A stretch of 64,000 nt of DNA from assembly GCA_963756525.1 (NCBI GenBank), contig CAVWNR010000001.1, forward strand, positions 62,001 through 126,000, in the 5' to 3' direction. Positions 32,316 to 41,945 of this stretch are shown piece after piece. How positions within the stretch are numbered: the stretch's first letter is position 1; every line of letters starts with the position of its first letter. The position numbers and the translations under genes are program-made. The notes below the pieces were generated by a model. That model searched no databases, was not told the DNA's origin, and was given only the letters and a program-made list of their open reading frames with translations. Origin of the DNA: CAVWNR01 sp963756525. GTDB taxonomy: Bacteria > Actinomycetota > Actinomycetes > Mycobacteriales > Jatrophihabitantaceae.

Positions 32316-33805
32316 CGATCACCCGCGCCGAGCTGACTGCGCTCGCCCGTACGCACCGGCTGGTGCCGGTGACGCGAACCCTGTTCGCCGACGCCGAGAC
32401 GCCGGTGGGTGTCTATCGCAAGCTCGCGGCCGGCCGGCCCGGCACGTTCCTGCTCGAGTCGGCGGAACCGGGGCGCAGCTTCTCCCGCTGGTCGTTCGTC
32501 GGGGTGAACGCCGTCGCCGCGCTGTCGGCGCGGGACGGCCAGGCGCGCTGGAGCGGCACGCCGCCGCCGGGCGTCGAGGCGGCCGGCGACCCGCTGCAGG
32601 CGCTGGGCACCGCCTGGCGGGCGGTCAAGGGTCCGCGCCTGCCGGGCCTGCCGCCCTTGACCGGAGGGTTCGTCGGCTACCTCGGCTACGACGTCGTGCG
32701 CCGCATCGAACGGCTCCCCGAGAAGGCCGTCGATGACCTGCGACTGCCGGAGCTGACGATGCTCCTCGTCACGGACCTGGCCGCCGTCGACCATCACGAG
32801 TGCACCGTCGTGCTGATCGCCAACGCCCTGGTGGACGCGACGATGAACGCCGCCGGCCTCGACGCCGCGTACGCCGACGCAACCGCCCGGCTGGACGCGA
32901 TGCAGGCCGCGCTCGCCACACCCGCGCCGCCGACCGTGTGCACCGTCGAGAACGCCCTGCCCAGACAGGGCATTTCCCGCACCTCGCCAGAGGACTACCT
33001 GGCGGCGGTCGAGGACGCTCTAGAGGCGGTGCGCGCCGGCGAGGTGTTCCAGATCCAGGTCGGGCAACGCTTCTGCGTCGACACCGACGCCGAGCCGCTC
33101 GACGTCTACCGCGTGCTGCGGACCCTGAATCCGTCGCCGTACATGTACTTCCTGCGCCTCGCCGGCCTGGACATCGTCGGCTGCAGCCCGGAGGCGCTGG
33201 TCACGGTCACCGGCGGCAAGGCGGTGCTGCACCCGATCGCAGGTACCCGCAAGCGCGGCGATACCGCCGAGCGGGACGCCGCGCTGGCTGCCGAGCTGGT
33301 CAGCGACCCCAAGGAGCGGGCCGAGCACGTCATGCTCGTCGACCTGGCGCGCAACGACCTCGGCCGGGTGTCGGCGGCCGGCACGGTGGAGGTCGTCGAG
33401 TTCGGCGCGGTCGAGCGGTACAGCCACGTGTGGCACATCGTCTCGACCGTGCAGGGGCAGATCGCCGAAGGCAGGGACGCGTTCGACGTCCTGCTCGCCA
33501 CCTTCCCCGCCGGCACGCTCACCGGGGCGCCGAAGGTGCGGGCGATGGAGCTCATCGACGAGTTCGAGCCGGTGCGTCGTGGCGTCTATGGCGGGGCGGT
33601 CGGCTATCTCGATGCCGCGGGTGATCTGGATATGGCCATCGCGATCCGCACGGCGGTCATGACGGGTGGCGCCGCCTACGTGCAGGCCTCGGCGGGCGTC
33701 GTCGCCGACAGCGTCCCGGCGCTGGAGGAGAAGGAGACGCGCAACAAGGCGCGTGCCGTGCTGCAGGCCATCGCCACCGCCGAGACGCTCCGGACGGTGC
33801 GATGA
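32312..33805 (+). CDS. trpE: Anthranilate synthase component I
   Basis: Chorismate-binding subunit that makes anthranilate with ammonia or with a glutaminase partner; 497 aa. The feedback site for tryptophan is marked by FLLESAEPGRSFSRWSFVG near residue 47. The catalytic C-terminal half shows GCSPEALVTVTGGKAVLHPI, AGTRKRG, LVDLARNDLGRVS, and the FPAGTLTGAPKVRAMELIDE signature. ATGA overlaps with both hisI and the next gene indicate translational coupling. No trpG is adjacent; the glutaminase subunit must be encoded elsewhere. Confidence 0.97.
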   Translation: MTITRAELTALARTHRLVPVTRTLFADAETPVGVYRKLAAGRPGTFLLESAEPGRSFSRWSFVGVNAVAALSARDGQARWSGTPPPGVEAAGDPLQALGTAWRAVKGPRLPGLPPLTGGFVGYLGYDVVRRIERLPEKAVDDLRLPELTMLLVTDLAAVDHHECTVVLIANALVDATMNAAGLDAAYADATARLDAMQAALATPAPPTVCTVENALPRQGISRTSPEDYLAAVEDALEAVRAGEVFQIQVGQRFCVDTDAEPLDVYRVLRTLNPSPYMYFLRLAGLDIVGCSPEALVTVTGGKAVLHPIAGTRKRGDTAERDAALAAELVSDPKERAEHVMLVDLARNDLGRVSAAGTVEVVEFGAVERYSHVWHIVSTVQGQIAEGRDAFDVLLATFPAGTLTGAPKVRAMELIDEFEPVRRGVYGGAVGYLDAAGDLDMAIAIRTAVMTGGAAYVQASAGVVADSVPALEEKETRNKARAVLQAIATAETLRTVR

Positions 33806-34443
33806 GAGCCCGCGCGGAGTTCGCGGTCGCGCTGGTCGCCGACCTGGTCGGGGCGGCGGGTGCGCTGCTGATCTCGGCCCGTGCCTGGCAGAGCATCCTG
33901 GCGCCGCGTCCGCGGCCCCTGGCCGACGTGGTGGTGCCGGTCAGCGGGCGCACCCTCGAGCCCGCGGTGTTCGCGCTGGGCCTGGTGGCCCTGGCCGGCG
34001 TGGTCGCCGTCCTCGCCACCCGGGGCATCGCGCGCCGCGTCGTCGGTGCCGTGTTGGTGGTGGCCGGCGCGGGGATCGTGTGGCCGGCCGTGGCGAGCTT
34101 CTCCGCGGTGAGCGAGTCGCGTGCCCGGTTGTTGGTGGCGGCCGCGCACGCCGGTGTGGGGTTGGATCCGGCGCATGTCCCGCAGGTCACGGTGCATCCG
34201 GCCTGGCCGTCACTGGTCGTGGTGTGCGGGTTGCTGGTCGCGGCGTCCGGCCTGCTCGTCGTCGCGCGTGGGCAGAGCTGGACCGGCCTGTCCGCCAGGT
34301 ACGACGCGCCGACCACGGGATCGCGCGCAGCGCGCCCGGAGAGCGACGCCAGGATGTGGAACGCGCTCGACCGCGGCGCGGATCCGACCGTCGAGCCGAC
34401 GGCCGAGCAGCCGTCCGACCCGCCGGCTCGTACCGAACCCTGA
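33802..34443 (+). CDS. Trp biosynthesis-associated membrane protein (TIGR02234 type)
   Basis: Actinobacterial membrane protein regularly found between trpE and trpC; 213 aa, function unknown. Four hydrophobic segments are visible (about 9-28, 50-70, 77-95, 135-152). The family-typical PVSGRTLEPAVFALGLVALA lies in the first half, and a polar Asp/Pro-rich tail ends the protein. Start overlaps trpE (ATGA). A location matching the mycobacterial Rv1610 position supports the assignment. Confidence 0.88.
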   Translation: MRARAEFAVALVADLVGAAGALLISARAWQSILAPRPRPLADVVVPVSGRTLEPAVFALGLVALAGVVAVLATRGIARRVVGAVLVVAGAGIVWPAVASFSAVSESRARLLVAAAHAGVGLDPAHVPQVTVHPAWPSLVVVCGLLVAASGLLVVARGQSWTGLSARYDAPTTGSRAARPESDARMWNALDRGADPTVEPTAEQPSDPPARTEP

Positions 34444-34476
34444 CCGTTCGGTGATCGAGCGGGGCCCGGTGGCTCG

Positions 34477-34482
34477 TACAGT
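34477..34482 (+). promoter_or_regulatory. Candidate -10 box for a leaderless response-regulator mRNA
   Basis: TACAGT ends 6 nt before the GTG at 34489. It separates the two-component system from the upstream trp genes, whose last stop lies 33 bp before it. No -35 box is evident. Confidence 0.45.
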
Positions 34483-34488
34483 GCCGGT

Positions 34489-35214
34489 GTGTCCCCCAAG
34501 GCGAGCCCGCCCGGCGAGACGGCCACCGGCCAGGCCCGGGGGCTCGTCCTCGTCGTCGAGGACGAGCCGGCAATCGCCGACCTGATCCGGATGTATCTCG
34601 CCAAGGCCGGCTACGGCGTGCAGGTCGAGCGTGACGGCGCGCTGGCCCTGGCCGCGGTGCGCAGCATGCGCCCGGCCGCGATCATCCTCGACGTCGGATT
34701 GCCGGGCATCGACGGCATCGAGGTGTGCCGCCGGCTGCGGGCCGAGCAGGACTGGACGCCGGTGCTCTTCGTCACCGCACGAGACGACGAGGTGGACCGG
34801 GTCGTCGGCCTCGAACTGGGCGCCGACGACTACGTCACCAAGCCGTTCTCGCCGCGCGAGCTGGTCGCCCGCGTCGGCAGCGTGCTGCGCCGCACCAAGG
34901 GCGTGCCGGACAGCCAGGCGCCGCTGCAGGTCGGCGAGGTGAGCCTCGACCTGGGCGCGCGGCGGGCGTTCGCGGGCGACGCCGAGGTGAGCCTGACCGC
35001 CACCGAGTTCGACCTGCTCGCCTACCTGATGCGCCGGCCCGGACGGGTGTTCAGCCGCGAGCAGCTGCTCAGCGAGGTCTGGGGCTATGCGTCGGCGGCC
35101 GGCACCCGCACGGTCGACGTGCACGTCGCCCAGGTGCGCGCCAAGCTCGGCGCGGCGAGCCCGATCCGCACCGTGCGGGGCGTCGGCTACGCCGCCGAGG
35201 ACCCCCACACGTGA
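34489..35214 (+). CDS. OmpR-family response regulator (within the trp cluster)
   Basis: Two-component regulator of 241 aa. Receiver motifs are LVLVVEDEPAIADLIRMYL, the phosphoacceptor Asp in IILDVGLPGIDG, Thr in FVTARDD and Lys in VTKPFSPREL. The winged helix includes LTATEFDLLAYLMRRPGRVF and ends in VRGVGYAAEDP. Its stop overlaps the kinase start by 4 bp. The pair sits between the trpE/TrpX genes and trpC. A role in tryptophan control is not shown by the sequence; the pair may simply have been inserted here. Confidence 0.95.
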   Translation: MSPKASPPGETATGQARGLVLVVEDEPAIADLIRMYLAKAGYGVQVERDGALALAAVRSMRPAAIILDVGLPGIDGIEVCRRLRAEQDWTPVLFVTARDDEVDRVVGLELGADDYVTKPFSPRELVARVGSVLRRTKGVPDSQAPLQVGEVSLDLGARRAFAGDAEVSLTATEFDLLAYLMRRPGRVFSREQLLSEVWGYASAAGTRTVDVHVAQVRAKLGAASPIRTVRGVGYAAEDPHT

Positions 35215-36569
35215 GGCGCCCGCGCGGCACGTTGGCGCTACGAATCTCCATACTGGCAACGGCGGTCGCGCTGATCACCGCCGTCGTCGGCGGGGTGATC
35301 GCGGCCGGCCTGATCCGTCAGGCGAATCTCGCCGCGGCCCGCCAGGCGCTCGGCCGGGTGGCCGACGCGGTGCAGGCCGACGTGAACTCCGCGACAGCGC
35401 CCGCGCGGGCGAGGGCCGAGGTGCGCGCGCTCAAGATCGCGACCGCGACGATCAGCGAGGACGGGAAGGTCACCTCGGCGAACCGCTACGCGCGCGACGC
35501 GCTCACCCAGACCGAGATCAGCAAGGTGGTCCACGGCGGCAGCGTGTCCGCGCAGCGCACTGTCGACGGCGCACCCCTCCTGATCGCGGCCCGGCCGACC
35601 CGCACCGGCGGAGTGGTGCTCGTCCAGCACCACTCCGACGCACTCGCGGTCGGCGATCAGGCGGTGCGGCGGTTGATACTGGCCTTGGCGATCGCGGTGG
35701 GAATCGCGATCCTGCTCGGCCTGCTCGTGGCCTGGCGGCTGGCCCGGCCGCTGCGGCGAACGGCGGCCGCCGCGCACGCGCTTGCCGGCGGACGGCGCGA
35801 CATCGCGGTGCCGCCGCAAGGCCCGGCGGAGGTGGCCGAGGTGGCCGACGCGCTCAACACGCTCGCCGCGGGCTTGGCGCTCTCCGAGGGACGCCAGCGG
35901 GATTTCCTCATGTCGGTGTCGCACGACCTGCGCACACCGCTGACCGCGATCAACGGTTACGCCGAGTCGCTCGCCGACGGCGTCGTCGCCCCGGAGGCGA
36001 CCCAGCGGGTGGGCGAGGTGATGCTCGCGGAATCCCAGCGGTTGGAGCGGCTCGTCGCCGACCTGCTCGACCTTGCCCGGCTCGGCTCGCAGGACTTCCG
36101 CGTCGACCCGGCGTGGATCGACGTCGGTGAGGTCGTCGGGTCGGCCGGCGAGGTCTGGGCGGCGCGCTGCGCCGCCGAGGGTGTGCGGTTCGGCCTCGAG
36201 TGCCCACCGGGGCCGCTGATCGCCTACACCGATCCGTTGCGGTTGCGCCAGGTTCTCGACGGCCTGCTCGAGAACGCGCTGCGCGTGACGCCGGCCGGAG
36301 CGCCGATCGTCCTGGCGGCCCGGCCGGAACCGGGCTGCGTGGTCGCCGAGGTGCGCGACGGCGGACCGGGGCTTGCCGACGAGGATCTTGCCGTCGCATT
36401 CGAGCGTTCCGCGCTCTACGAGCGCTACCGGGGGGTTCGCCGGGTCGGCACCGGCTTGGGCCTCGCGATCGTGCACGGGCTGGTGACCCGGACCGGCGGC
36501 ACGATCGAGGCCGGGCACGCGCCTGAGGGGGGTGCCCGGTTCACCGTTCGCATGCCGGTCGGCGGCTGA
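35211..36569 (+). CDS. Sensor histidine kinase (within the trp cluster)
   Basis: Membrane histidine kinase of 452 aa, translated by GTGA overlap with its regulator. There are two membrane helices (about 13-35 and 148-168) around an extracytoplasmic domain of about 110 residues. HAMP follows, then the H-box FLMSVSHDLRTPLTAINGYA, a degenerate N-box region LRQVLDGLLENALRVTPAG and G-boxes VRDGGPGLADEDLA and GTGLGLAIVHGLV. The sensor domain resembles nothing I recognise, so the stimulus is unknown. Confidence 0.94.
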   Translation: MRRPRGTLALRISILATAVALITAVVGGVIAAGLIRQANLAAARQALGRVADAVQADVNSATAPARARAEVRALKIATATISEDGKVTSANRYARDALTQTEISKVVHGGSVSAQRTVDGAPLLIAARPTRTGGVVLVQHHSDALAVGDQAVRRLILALAIAVGIAILLGLLVAWRLARPLRRTAAAAHALAGGRRDIAVPPQGPAEVAEVADALNTLAAGLALSEGRQRDFLMSVSHDLRTPLTAINGYAESLADGVVAPEATQRVGEVMLAESQRLERLVADLLDLARLGSQDFRVDPAWIDVGEVVGSAGEVWAARCAAEGVRFGLECPPGPLIAYTDPLRLRQVLDGLLENALRVTPAGAPIVLAARPEPGCVVAEVRDGGPGLADEDLAVAFERSALYERYRGVRRVGTGLGLAIVHGLVTRTGGTIEAGHAPEGGARFTVRMPVGG

Positions 36570-36648
36570 CGCTCGCAGGACCCCGACGCCGCATGCCGCC
36601 GCCGTCTCGTTAGCATCGGGCGACCGGGCCACGCGAGGAGGTGACGGG

Positions 36649-37461
36649 GTGGGCAACGTCCTCGACGACATCGTCGCAGGAGTTCGGGAAGACGTTGCCG
36701 CTCGCCGTGCGCGCCTGCCGCTCGAGAAGGTGAAGGCGCTCGCCGCCGTGGCGGCCCCGCCCAAGGACGGGCTCGCCGCGCTGCTGCAGCCCGGTGTCGG
36801 CGTGATCGCCGAGGTGAAGCGCCGCAGCCCGTCCAAGGGAGAGCTCGCGACTATCGGCGACCCGGCGGCGCTCGCCGCCGAATACGAGGCGGGCGGCGCG
36901 CGGGTCATCAGCGTCCTCACCGAGGAACGTCGCTTCCACGGCTCGATCGACGATCTCGATGCCGTGCGCGCCGCAGTGTCGATTCCCGTCCTACGCAAGG
37001 ACTTTGTCGTCGGCTCCTACCAGGTCCATGAGGCGCGCGCCCACGGCGCCGACCTCATCCTGCTCGTCGTGGCGGCGCTCGACCAGAACGTGCTCATCGG
37101 CCTGCGTGAGCGCGTCGAGTCGCTCGGCATGACCGCGCTCGTAGAGGTGCACAGCGAGGACGAGGCTTCGCGGGCGCTCGATGCGGGCGCCCGCGTCATC
37201 GGCGTGAACGCGCGCAACCTGCGCACGCTGGAGGTCGACCGGTCGACGTTCGAGCGGATCGCGCCGGGCCTGCCGGGCGATGTCGTGAAGGTCGCCGAGT
37301 CGGGCGTGCGCGGCAGGCTCGACCTGATCGAGTACGCGGCCGCCGGCGCGGACGCAGTGCTGGTCGGCGAAGGGCTGGTGACGCACCGCAACCCGCGGCA
37401 GGCGGTGGCCGACCTCGTCACCGCCGGCGCCCACCCGGCAACGCCGCATGCCGCTCGCTGA
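36649..37461 (+). CDS. trpC: Indole-3-glycerol phosphate synthase
   Basis: TIM-barrel enzyme forming indole glycerol phosphate; 270 aa, monofunctional (no TrpF domain). It has VIAEVKRRSPSKGEL with catalytic Glu and Lys, the second Lys in VLRKDFVVGSYQVHEARA, LVEVHSEDEASRAL, IGVNARNLRTLEVD and the phosphate site ESGVRGRLDLIEYAAAGADA. The GTG start follows a strong GAGGAGGTGA. In-frame upstream codons reach into the kinase gene but have no support. The next trp genes are 2.5 kb downstream. Confidence 0.97.
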   Translation: MGNVLDDIVAGVREDVAARRARLPLEKVKALAAVAAPPKDGLAALLQPGVGVIAEVKRRSPSKGELATIGDPAALAAEYEAGGARVISVLTEERRFHGSIDDLDAVRAAVSIPVLRKDFVVGSYQVHEARAHGADLILLVVAALDQNVLIGLRERVESLGMTALVEVHSEDEASRALDAGARVIGVNARNLRTLEVDRSTFERIAPGLPGDVVKVAESGVRGRLDLIEYAAAGADAVLVGEGLVTHRNPRQAVADLVTAGAHPATPHAAR

Positions 37462-37593
37462 CTCGCTCGGGGTGCGAAACGCGGCGGCGACGAGGAGTCA
37501 GCTGTTGCTCGGCCGCCGTCGGCAGCTTGCGTTCCGCTCGGGTCGAAGCCGTTCGCGCTCAAGCAGATTCCCTTATTTCTTTGGGCAAATCTC

Positions 37594-37621
37594 TTGCGCG
37601 CGAACATATGTTCGATAGAAT
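37594..37621 (+). promoter_or_regulatory. SOS (LexA) box inside the promoter of the HNH gene
   Basis: GAACATATGTTC (37602-37613), flanked by C and G, is a perfect actinobacterial SOS box (GAAC-N4-GTTC). It lies between TTGCGC (37594-37599) and a good -10 box TAGAAT (37616-37621), so bound LexA would block RNA polymerase. TAGAAT ends 6 nt before the ATG, so the mRNA is probably leaderless. The surrounding 60 bp are more AT-rich than the neighbouring genes. Confidence 0.88.
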
Positions 37622-37627
37622 CAACTC

Positions 37628-38935
37628 ATGTCAGCCGCGGTCGCGACACCGGTCGAGGAGGCGCTCGACCAGCTCAGCTCCGCGGTCACCCGACTCACCG
37701 AACTCGACCTCACCGCTCTGCAACCGGACGACCTGCTCACCCTGCTGCGCGGCGTCGAGACGCAGCGGCGGCGGCTGCCGGTACACGACCACCGGCTGAT
37801 CGCCGAACTCGACGCGCGCGGGGTGGCCGGCGAGCGCGGCTGCCGGGACACCAAGACCCTGCTCCGCGAGACGCTGCGGCTCTCGCCCCGGGAGGCGACG
37901 GCCCGCTACGCCGCGGCGGTGGACCTCGGCCCGCGCCGCGCGGTCAGCGGCGAGCCGCTGCCCCCGATCTTCCCGGCCGTGGCCGCGGCGCAAGCCGACG
38001 GCGCGATCAGCCCGGAGCAGGCGCGGGTGATCACCCGCTGCGTGCAACGGCTGCCCGCCGCGGTGCAACTCGAGCACGGCCAGGCGGTGCAGGCCCGGCT
38101 GGTCGCCGACGCCGCACAGTTCGACCCGGACACCCTGGCGAAGCTGGCCGCGCTGATCACCGCGCGGCTGGACCCGGACGGCACCCTCACCGACCACGCC
38201 GACCGCGAGCGCACCCGGCACGCGGCGCTGACCCCGAACCGGGACGGCACCGGCGAACTGCGCGCGCACCTCACCCCGGAATCCCTCGCCGCGTGGCAGG
38301 CGGTGCTCGACCCGCTCGCCGCGCCCCGCCCCAGTGACGCCGACGGCCCGGACACCCGCACCGCCGGGCAGCGGCTACACGACGCGCTCACCGACTGCGC
38401 GCAGCGGCTACTGCGCGCAGGGACGCTGCCCGACCGCGGCGGCACCCCGGCCACCGTGCTGTTCACCCTGACCCCCGAACAGGCCCACACCGGCCACGGC
38501 TACGCCAGCACCGGGCACGGCGGCCTGGTCCCGGTCCGCGACGCGCTGCGCCTAGCCGACCAAGCCAGCATCTACACCGTCCTGCGCGACACCACCGGCG
38601 CGGTCATCGACTACGGCCGCGCCCGGCGCACCGCGTCGGCCGGGCAGCGGATCACGCTCGCCGCCCGAGACGGCGGCTGCTCCTTCCCAGGATGTGACTA
38701 TCCGCCGGCCTGGTGCCAGGCCCACCACGTCATCGACTGGCTCGATGACGGGCTCACCGAGACCGACAACCTCACCCTGCTGTGTGGTCACCACCACCGC
38801 AACTTCGCCCGCCGCGGCTGGCACGTCCGCATCACCGACGGCCTGCCGGAGTGGATCCCGCCCCCACACATCGACCCCGATCAACGACCGATCCGCAACA
38901 CTATGCACGACCCGGTTGGCGGCGACGGAACCTAG
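37628..38935 (+). CDS. DUF222 / HNH endonuclease-domain protein (13E12 family)
   Basis: Member of the actinobacterial 13E12 repeat family; 435 aa. A DUF222 domain fills about residues 30-330 (LVAVHDHRLIAELDARGVAG-type region and AAVDLGPRRAV). The C-terminal HNH nuclease domain has CSFPGCDYPPAWCQAHHVI, then DNLTLLCGHHHRNFARRGW, with both Cys pairs and the His residues intact. Several mycobacterial relatives are LexA-regulated, in agreement with the SOS box here. Such genes are multicopy and often move or recombine; this one sits inside the trp cluster. The cellular substrate is unknown. Confidence 0.93.
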   Translation: MSAAVATPVEEALDQLSSAVTRLTELDLTALQPDDLLTLLRGVETQRRRLPVHDHRLIAELDARGVAGERGCRDTKTLLRETLRLSPREATARYAAAVDLGPRRAVSGEPLPPIFPAVAAAQADGAISPEQARVITRCVQRLPAAVQLEHGQAVQARLVADAAQFDPDTLAKLAALITARLDPDGTLTDHADRERTRHAALTPNRDGTGELRAHLTPESLAAWQAVLDPLAAPRPSDADGPDTRTAGQRLHDALTDCAQRLLRAGTLPDRGGTPATVLFTLTPEQAHTGHGYASTGHGGLVPVRDALRLADQASIYTVLRDTTGAVIDYGRARRTASAGQRITLAARDGGCSFPGCDYPPAWCQAHHVIDWLDDGLTETDNLTLLCGHHHRNFARRGWHVRITDGLPEWIPPPHIDPDQRPIRNTMHDPVGGDGT

Positions 38936-38954
38936 CGTCGGTCTCCTTCGGTGT

Positions 38955-39758
38955 TCAGCTCAGCTTGTCGCGGAACTGGTTGGCGGTGTCGGCGAGCTGC
39001 TGAGGAGCCTTCGCCGGATTGACTGACACGAGCACCCCGATCGTGTGCACGTCCGACCAGGCGCACATCGTTTCCTGCGCCGCGCCGAATGCGGCCCCGC
39101 CACAGTCGAGTGCGCCGCCGCGCGACCCCGAGTCGTAAGGCTGGCTGTGGCTCAGCGCACCGGAGAAGAGGTCGTCGACTAACTCCTGGTCGCTGACGCC
39201 GGCGCCGCCGAGAGCGGCAGCCTCGTCCCGAGTCGTACCCACGAAGATCAACGACGGGCTGTCGCCCTGCTCGGAGTAGACGGTGATCGTGGCATGGTTG
39301 ACGAAGTCGGCTGCGCTGCCGCTCATCCCCGGCGCCATGCCGCGCATGGCGCCCTCCATGCGGCTGATGGCGCTGTTCGACGCCACGTGGTATGGCCCGA
39401 CCGTGTCGGGTGCGACGAGCATTCCGGAATTCGTCGAACGGCTCGTCGAGCTGCCCGCGTTAGCCGAGCCGGCCGTGTTCGAGTGGCCAGTCGCCAGCAC
39501 CGCGGCCACGATCCCACCCGCGACGACGATCGCGGCCGCCAGCGCGGCGATCACGGTGGTTCGCGTCTTCTTGCGACGGAGAGGCGGCTGGCCGGCGACC
39601 GGCTGCATGGGCGGCCACGGCCGGTAAGGATCGCCGGAGTAGGGCTCGGTCGGATAGGGCTGGGTGGGATACGGCCGACCGGGATATGCCTGGCCGCCGT
39701 ACGGCTGGCCCGGTGACGACTGCGGCCAGCGGGCGTTCGGATCGGTGGGCTCTGTCAT
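38955..39758 (-). CDS. Membrane-anchored protein with Pro/Tyr-rich N-terminus, unknown function
   Basis: 267 aa. The first 60 residues are a cytoplasmic Pro/Tyr/Gln-rich tract with units such as YPTQPYPTEPY. Basic RRKKTRTT and one membrane helix (about 67-90) follow. The rest is predicted outside the membrane, beginning with a Ser/Thr/Asn-rich spacer. The external part has two Cys residues (LDCGGAAFG, ETMCAWSDVH) that may form a disulfide. I do not recognise the family; similar architectures are common in actinobacteria. It is convergent with the HNH gene and divergent from trpB. Confidence 0.78.
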   Translation of the reverse strand: MTEPTDPNARWPQSSPGQPYGGQAYPGRPYPTQPYPTEPYSGDPYRPWPPMQPVAGQPPLRRKKTRTTVIAALAAAIVVAGGIVAAVLATGHSNTAGSANAGSSTSRSTNSGMLVAPDTVGPYHVASNSAISRMEGAMRGMAPGMSGSAADFVNHATITVYSEQGDSPSLIFVGTTRDEAAALGGAGVSDQELVDDLFSGALSHSQPYDSGSRGGALDCGGAAFGAAQETMCAWSDVHTIGVLVSVNPAKAPQQLADTANQFRDKLS

Positions 39759-39846
39759 CGCGGTCAGAGGCCTTCGCGACTCGGCAAGAGATGTCGCGAG
39801 AACGGTACGTCACCGCCGACGCCGCGGCACCAGTAGGCTGCACCGC

Positions 39847-39885
39847 ATGGCCGCTCGCGGGCCCGCGCGGCGATGGCGCCGGTGA
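39847..39885 (+). CDS. Possible 12-codon leader ORF before trpB
   Basis: MAARGPARRWRR is encoded directly 7 nt after TAGGCT (39834-39839), the layout seen at other leaderless starts in this window. It has one Trp codon near its end, 46 nt before trpB and in the same frame. A classical Trp attenuator would have several consecutive Trp codons, and no clear terminator pair is visible, so a regulatory role is speculative. Confidence 0.3.
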   Translation: MAARGPARRWRR

Positions 39886-39930
39886 CGCCACGTCGCCCGC
39901 CCATCCCGTCCCAGTAGGGATCCGCCTGCC

Positions 39931-41123
<1,193 letters not shown>

Positions 41124-41127
<4 letters not shown>

Positions 41128-41945
41128 CCGCCCTGCAGGACGCGCTCGCCAAGGCCGCCGCCGACGGGCGGGCGGCGCTGGTCGGCTACCTGCCGGTCGG
41201 CTACCCGTCCGTCGAGCTCTCGATCGACGCGATGCGGGCGATGGTCGCGGGCGGCGCCGACGTGGTGGAGATCGGGGTGCCCTACAGCGACCCGGTCATG
41301 GACGGTCCGACGATCCAGGCCGCCGCCGACCGGGCGGTGCACGCCGGCGTGGGGATCGGTGACGCGCTGCGAGCGGTCGCCGCCGTCGCCGAGGCCGGCG
41401 CCGCGGCCGTGGTCATGTCGTATTGGAACCCGGTGGAGCACTTCGGCGTCGAGCGGTTCGCGGCCGAGCTCTCCGCCGCGGGCGGGTCCGGCGCGATCAC
41501 GCCGGACCTCATCCCGGACGAGGCCGCGGCATGGCTCGCCGCCGCCGACGCGCACGGCCTCGACCGGGTCTTCCTGGTCGCCCCGTCGTCCACCGACGCC
41601 CGCATCGCCGCCACCGCGGCCGCCTGTCGCGGCTTCGTCTACGCCGCGTCGACCATGGGGGTCACCGGCACTCGCGACGCGGTCGGCGGCGCCGCGCGAA
41701 AGCTCGTCACCCGAGTGCGGACCGTCGCGGCCGGCGTGCCGGTCTGCGTCGGCCTGGGCGTGTCCAACCGGGCGCAGGCCGCCGAGGTCGCCGAGTTCGC
41801 CGACGGCGTCATCGTCGGCTCGGCATTCGTCCGCCGGCTGCTGGACTCGCCCGATGCCGCCGGGGCGACCGCGGTCGGTGAGCTCGCCGCCGAGCTCGCC
41901 CGCGGGACGGCACGCGGCCCGCGGGCGGCCACTGCTACGGGATGA
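41124..41945 (+). CDS. trpA: Tryptophan synthase alpha chain
   Basis: TIM-barrel subunit cleaving indole glycerol phosphate to indole and glyceraldehyde 3-phosphate; 273 aa. Catalytic residues are the Glu in VVEIGVPYSDPVMDGPTIQ and the Asp in AITPDLIPDEAA. The phosphate-binding segments are FVYAASTMGVTGTRDAV and GLGVSNRAQAAEVA. GTG start overlaps the trpB stop. The gene ends 11 bp inside the convergent quinone oxidoreductase gene. Confidence 0.97.

Noticed and set aside
37628..38935. Insertion sequence or group I/II intron because of the HNH domain
   Set aside because: No terminal inverted repeats, target duplication, transposase or intron core was seen. The DUF222-HNH architecture is a known chromosomal family.
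39759..39930. A trpM-type small gene as found upstream of trpB in Streptomyces
   Set aside because: No frame of suitable length with a start signal or recognisable residues is present; only the 12-codon ORF remains.
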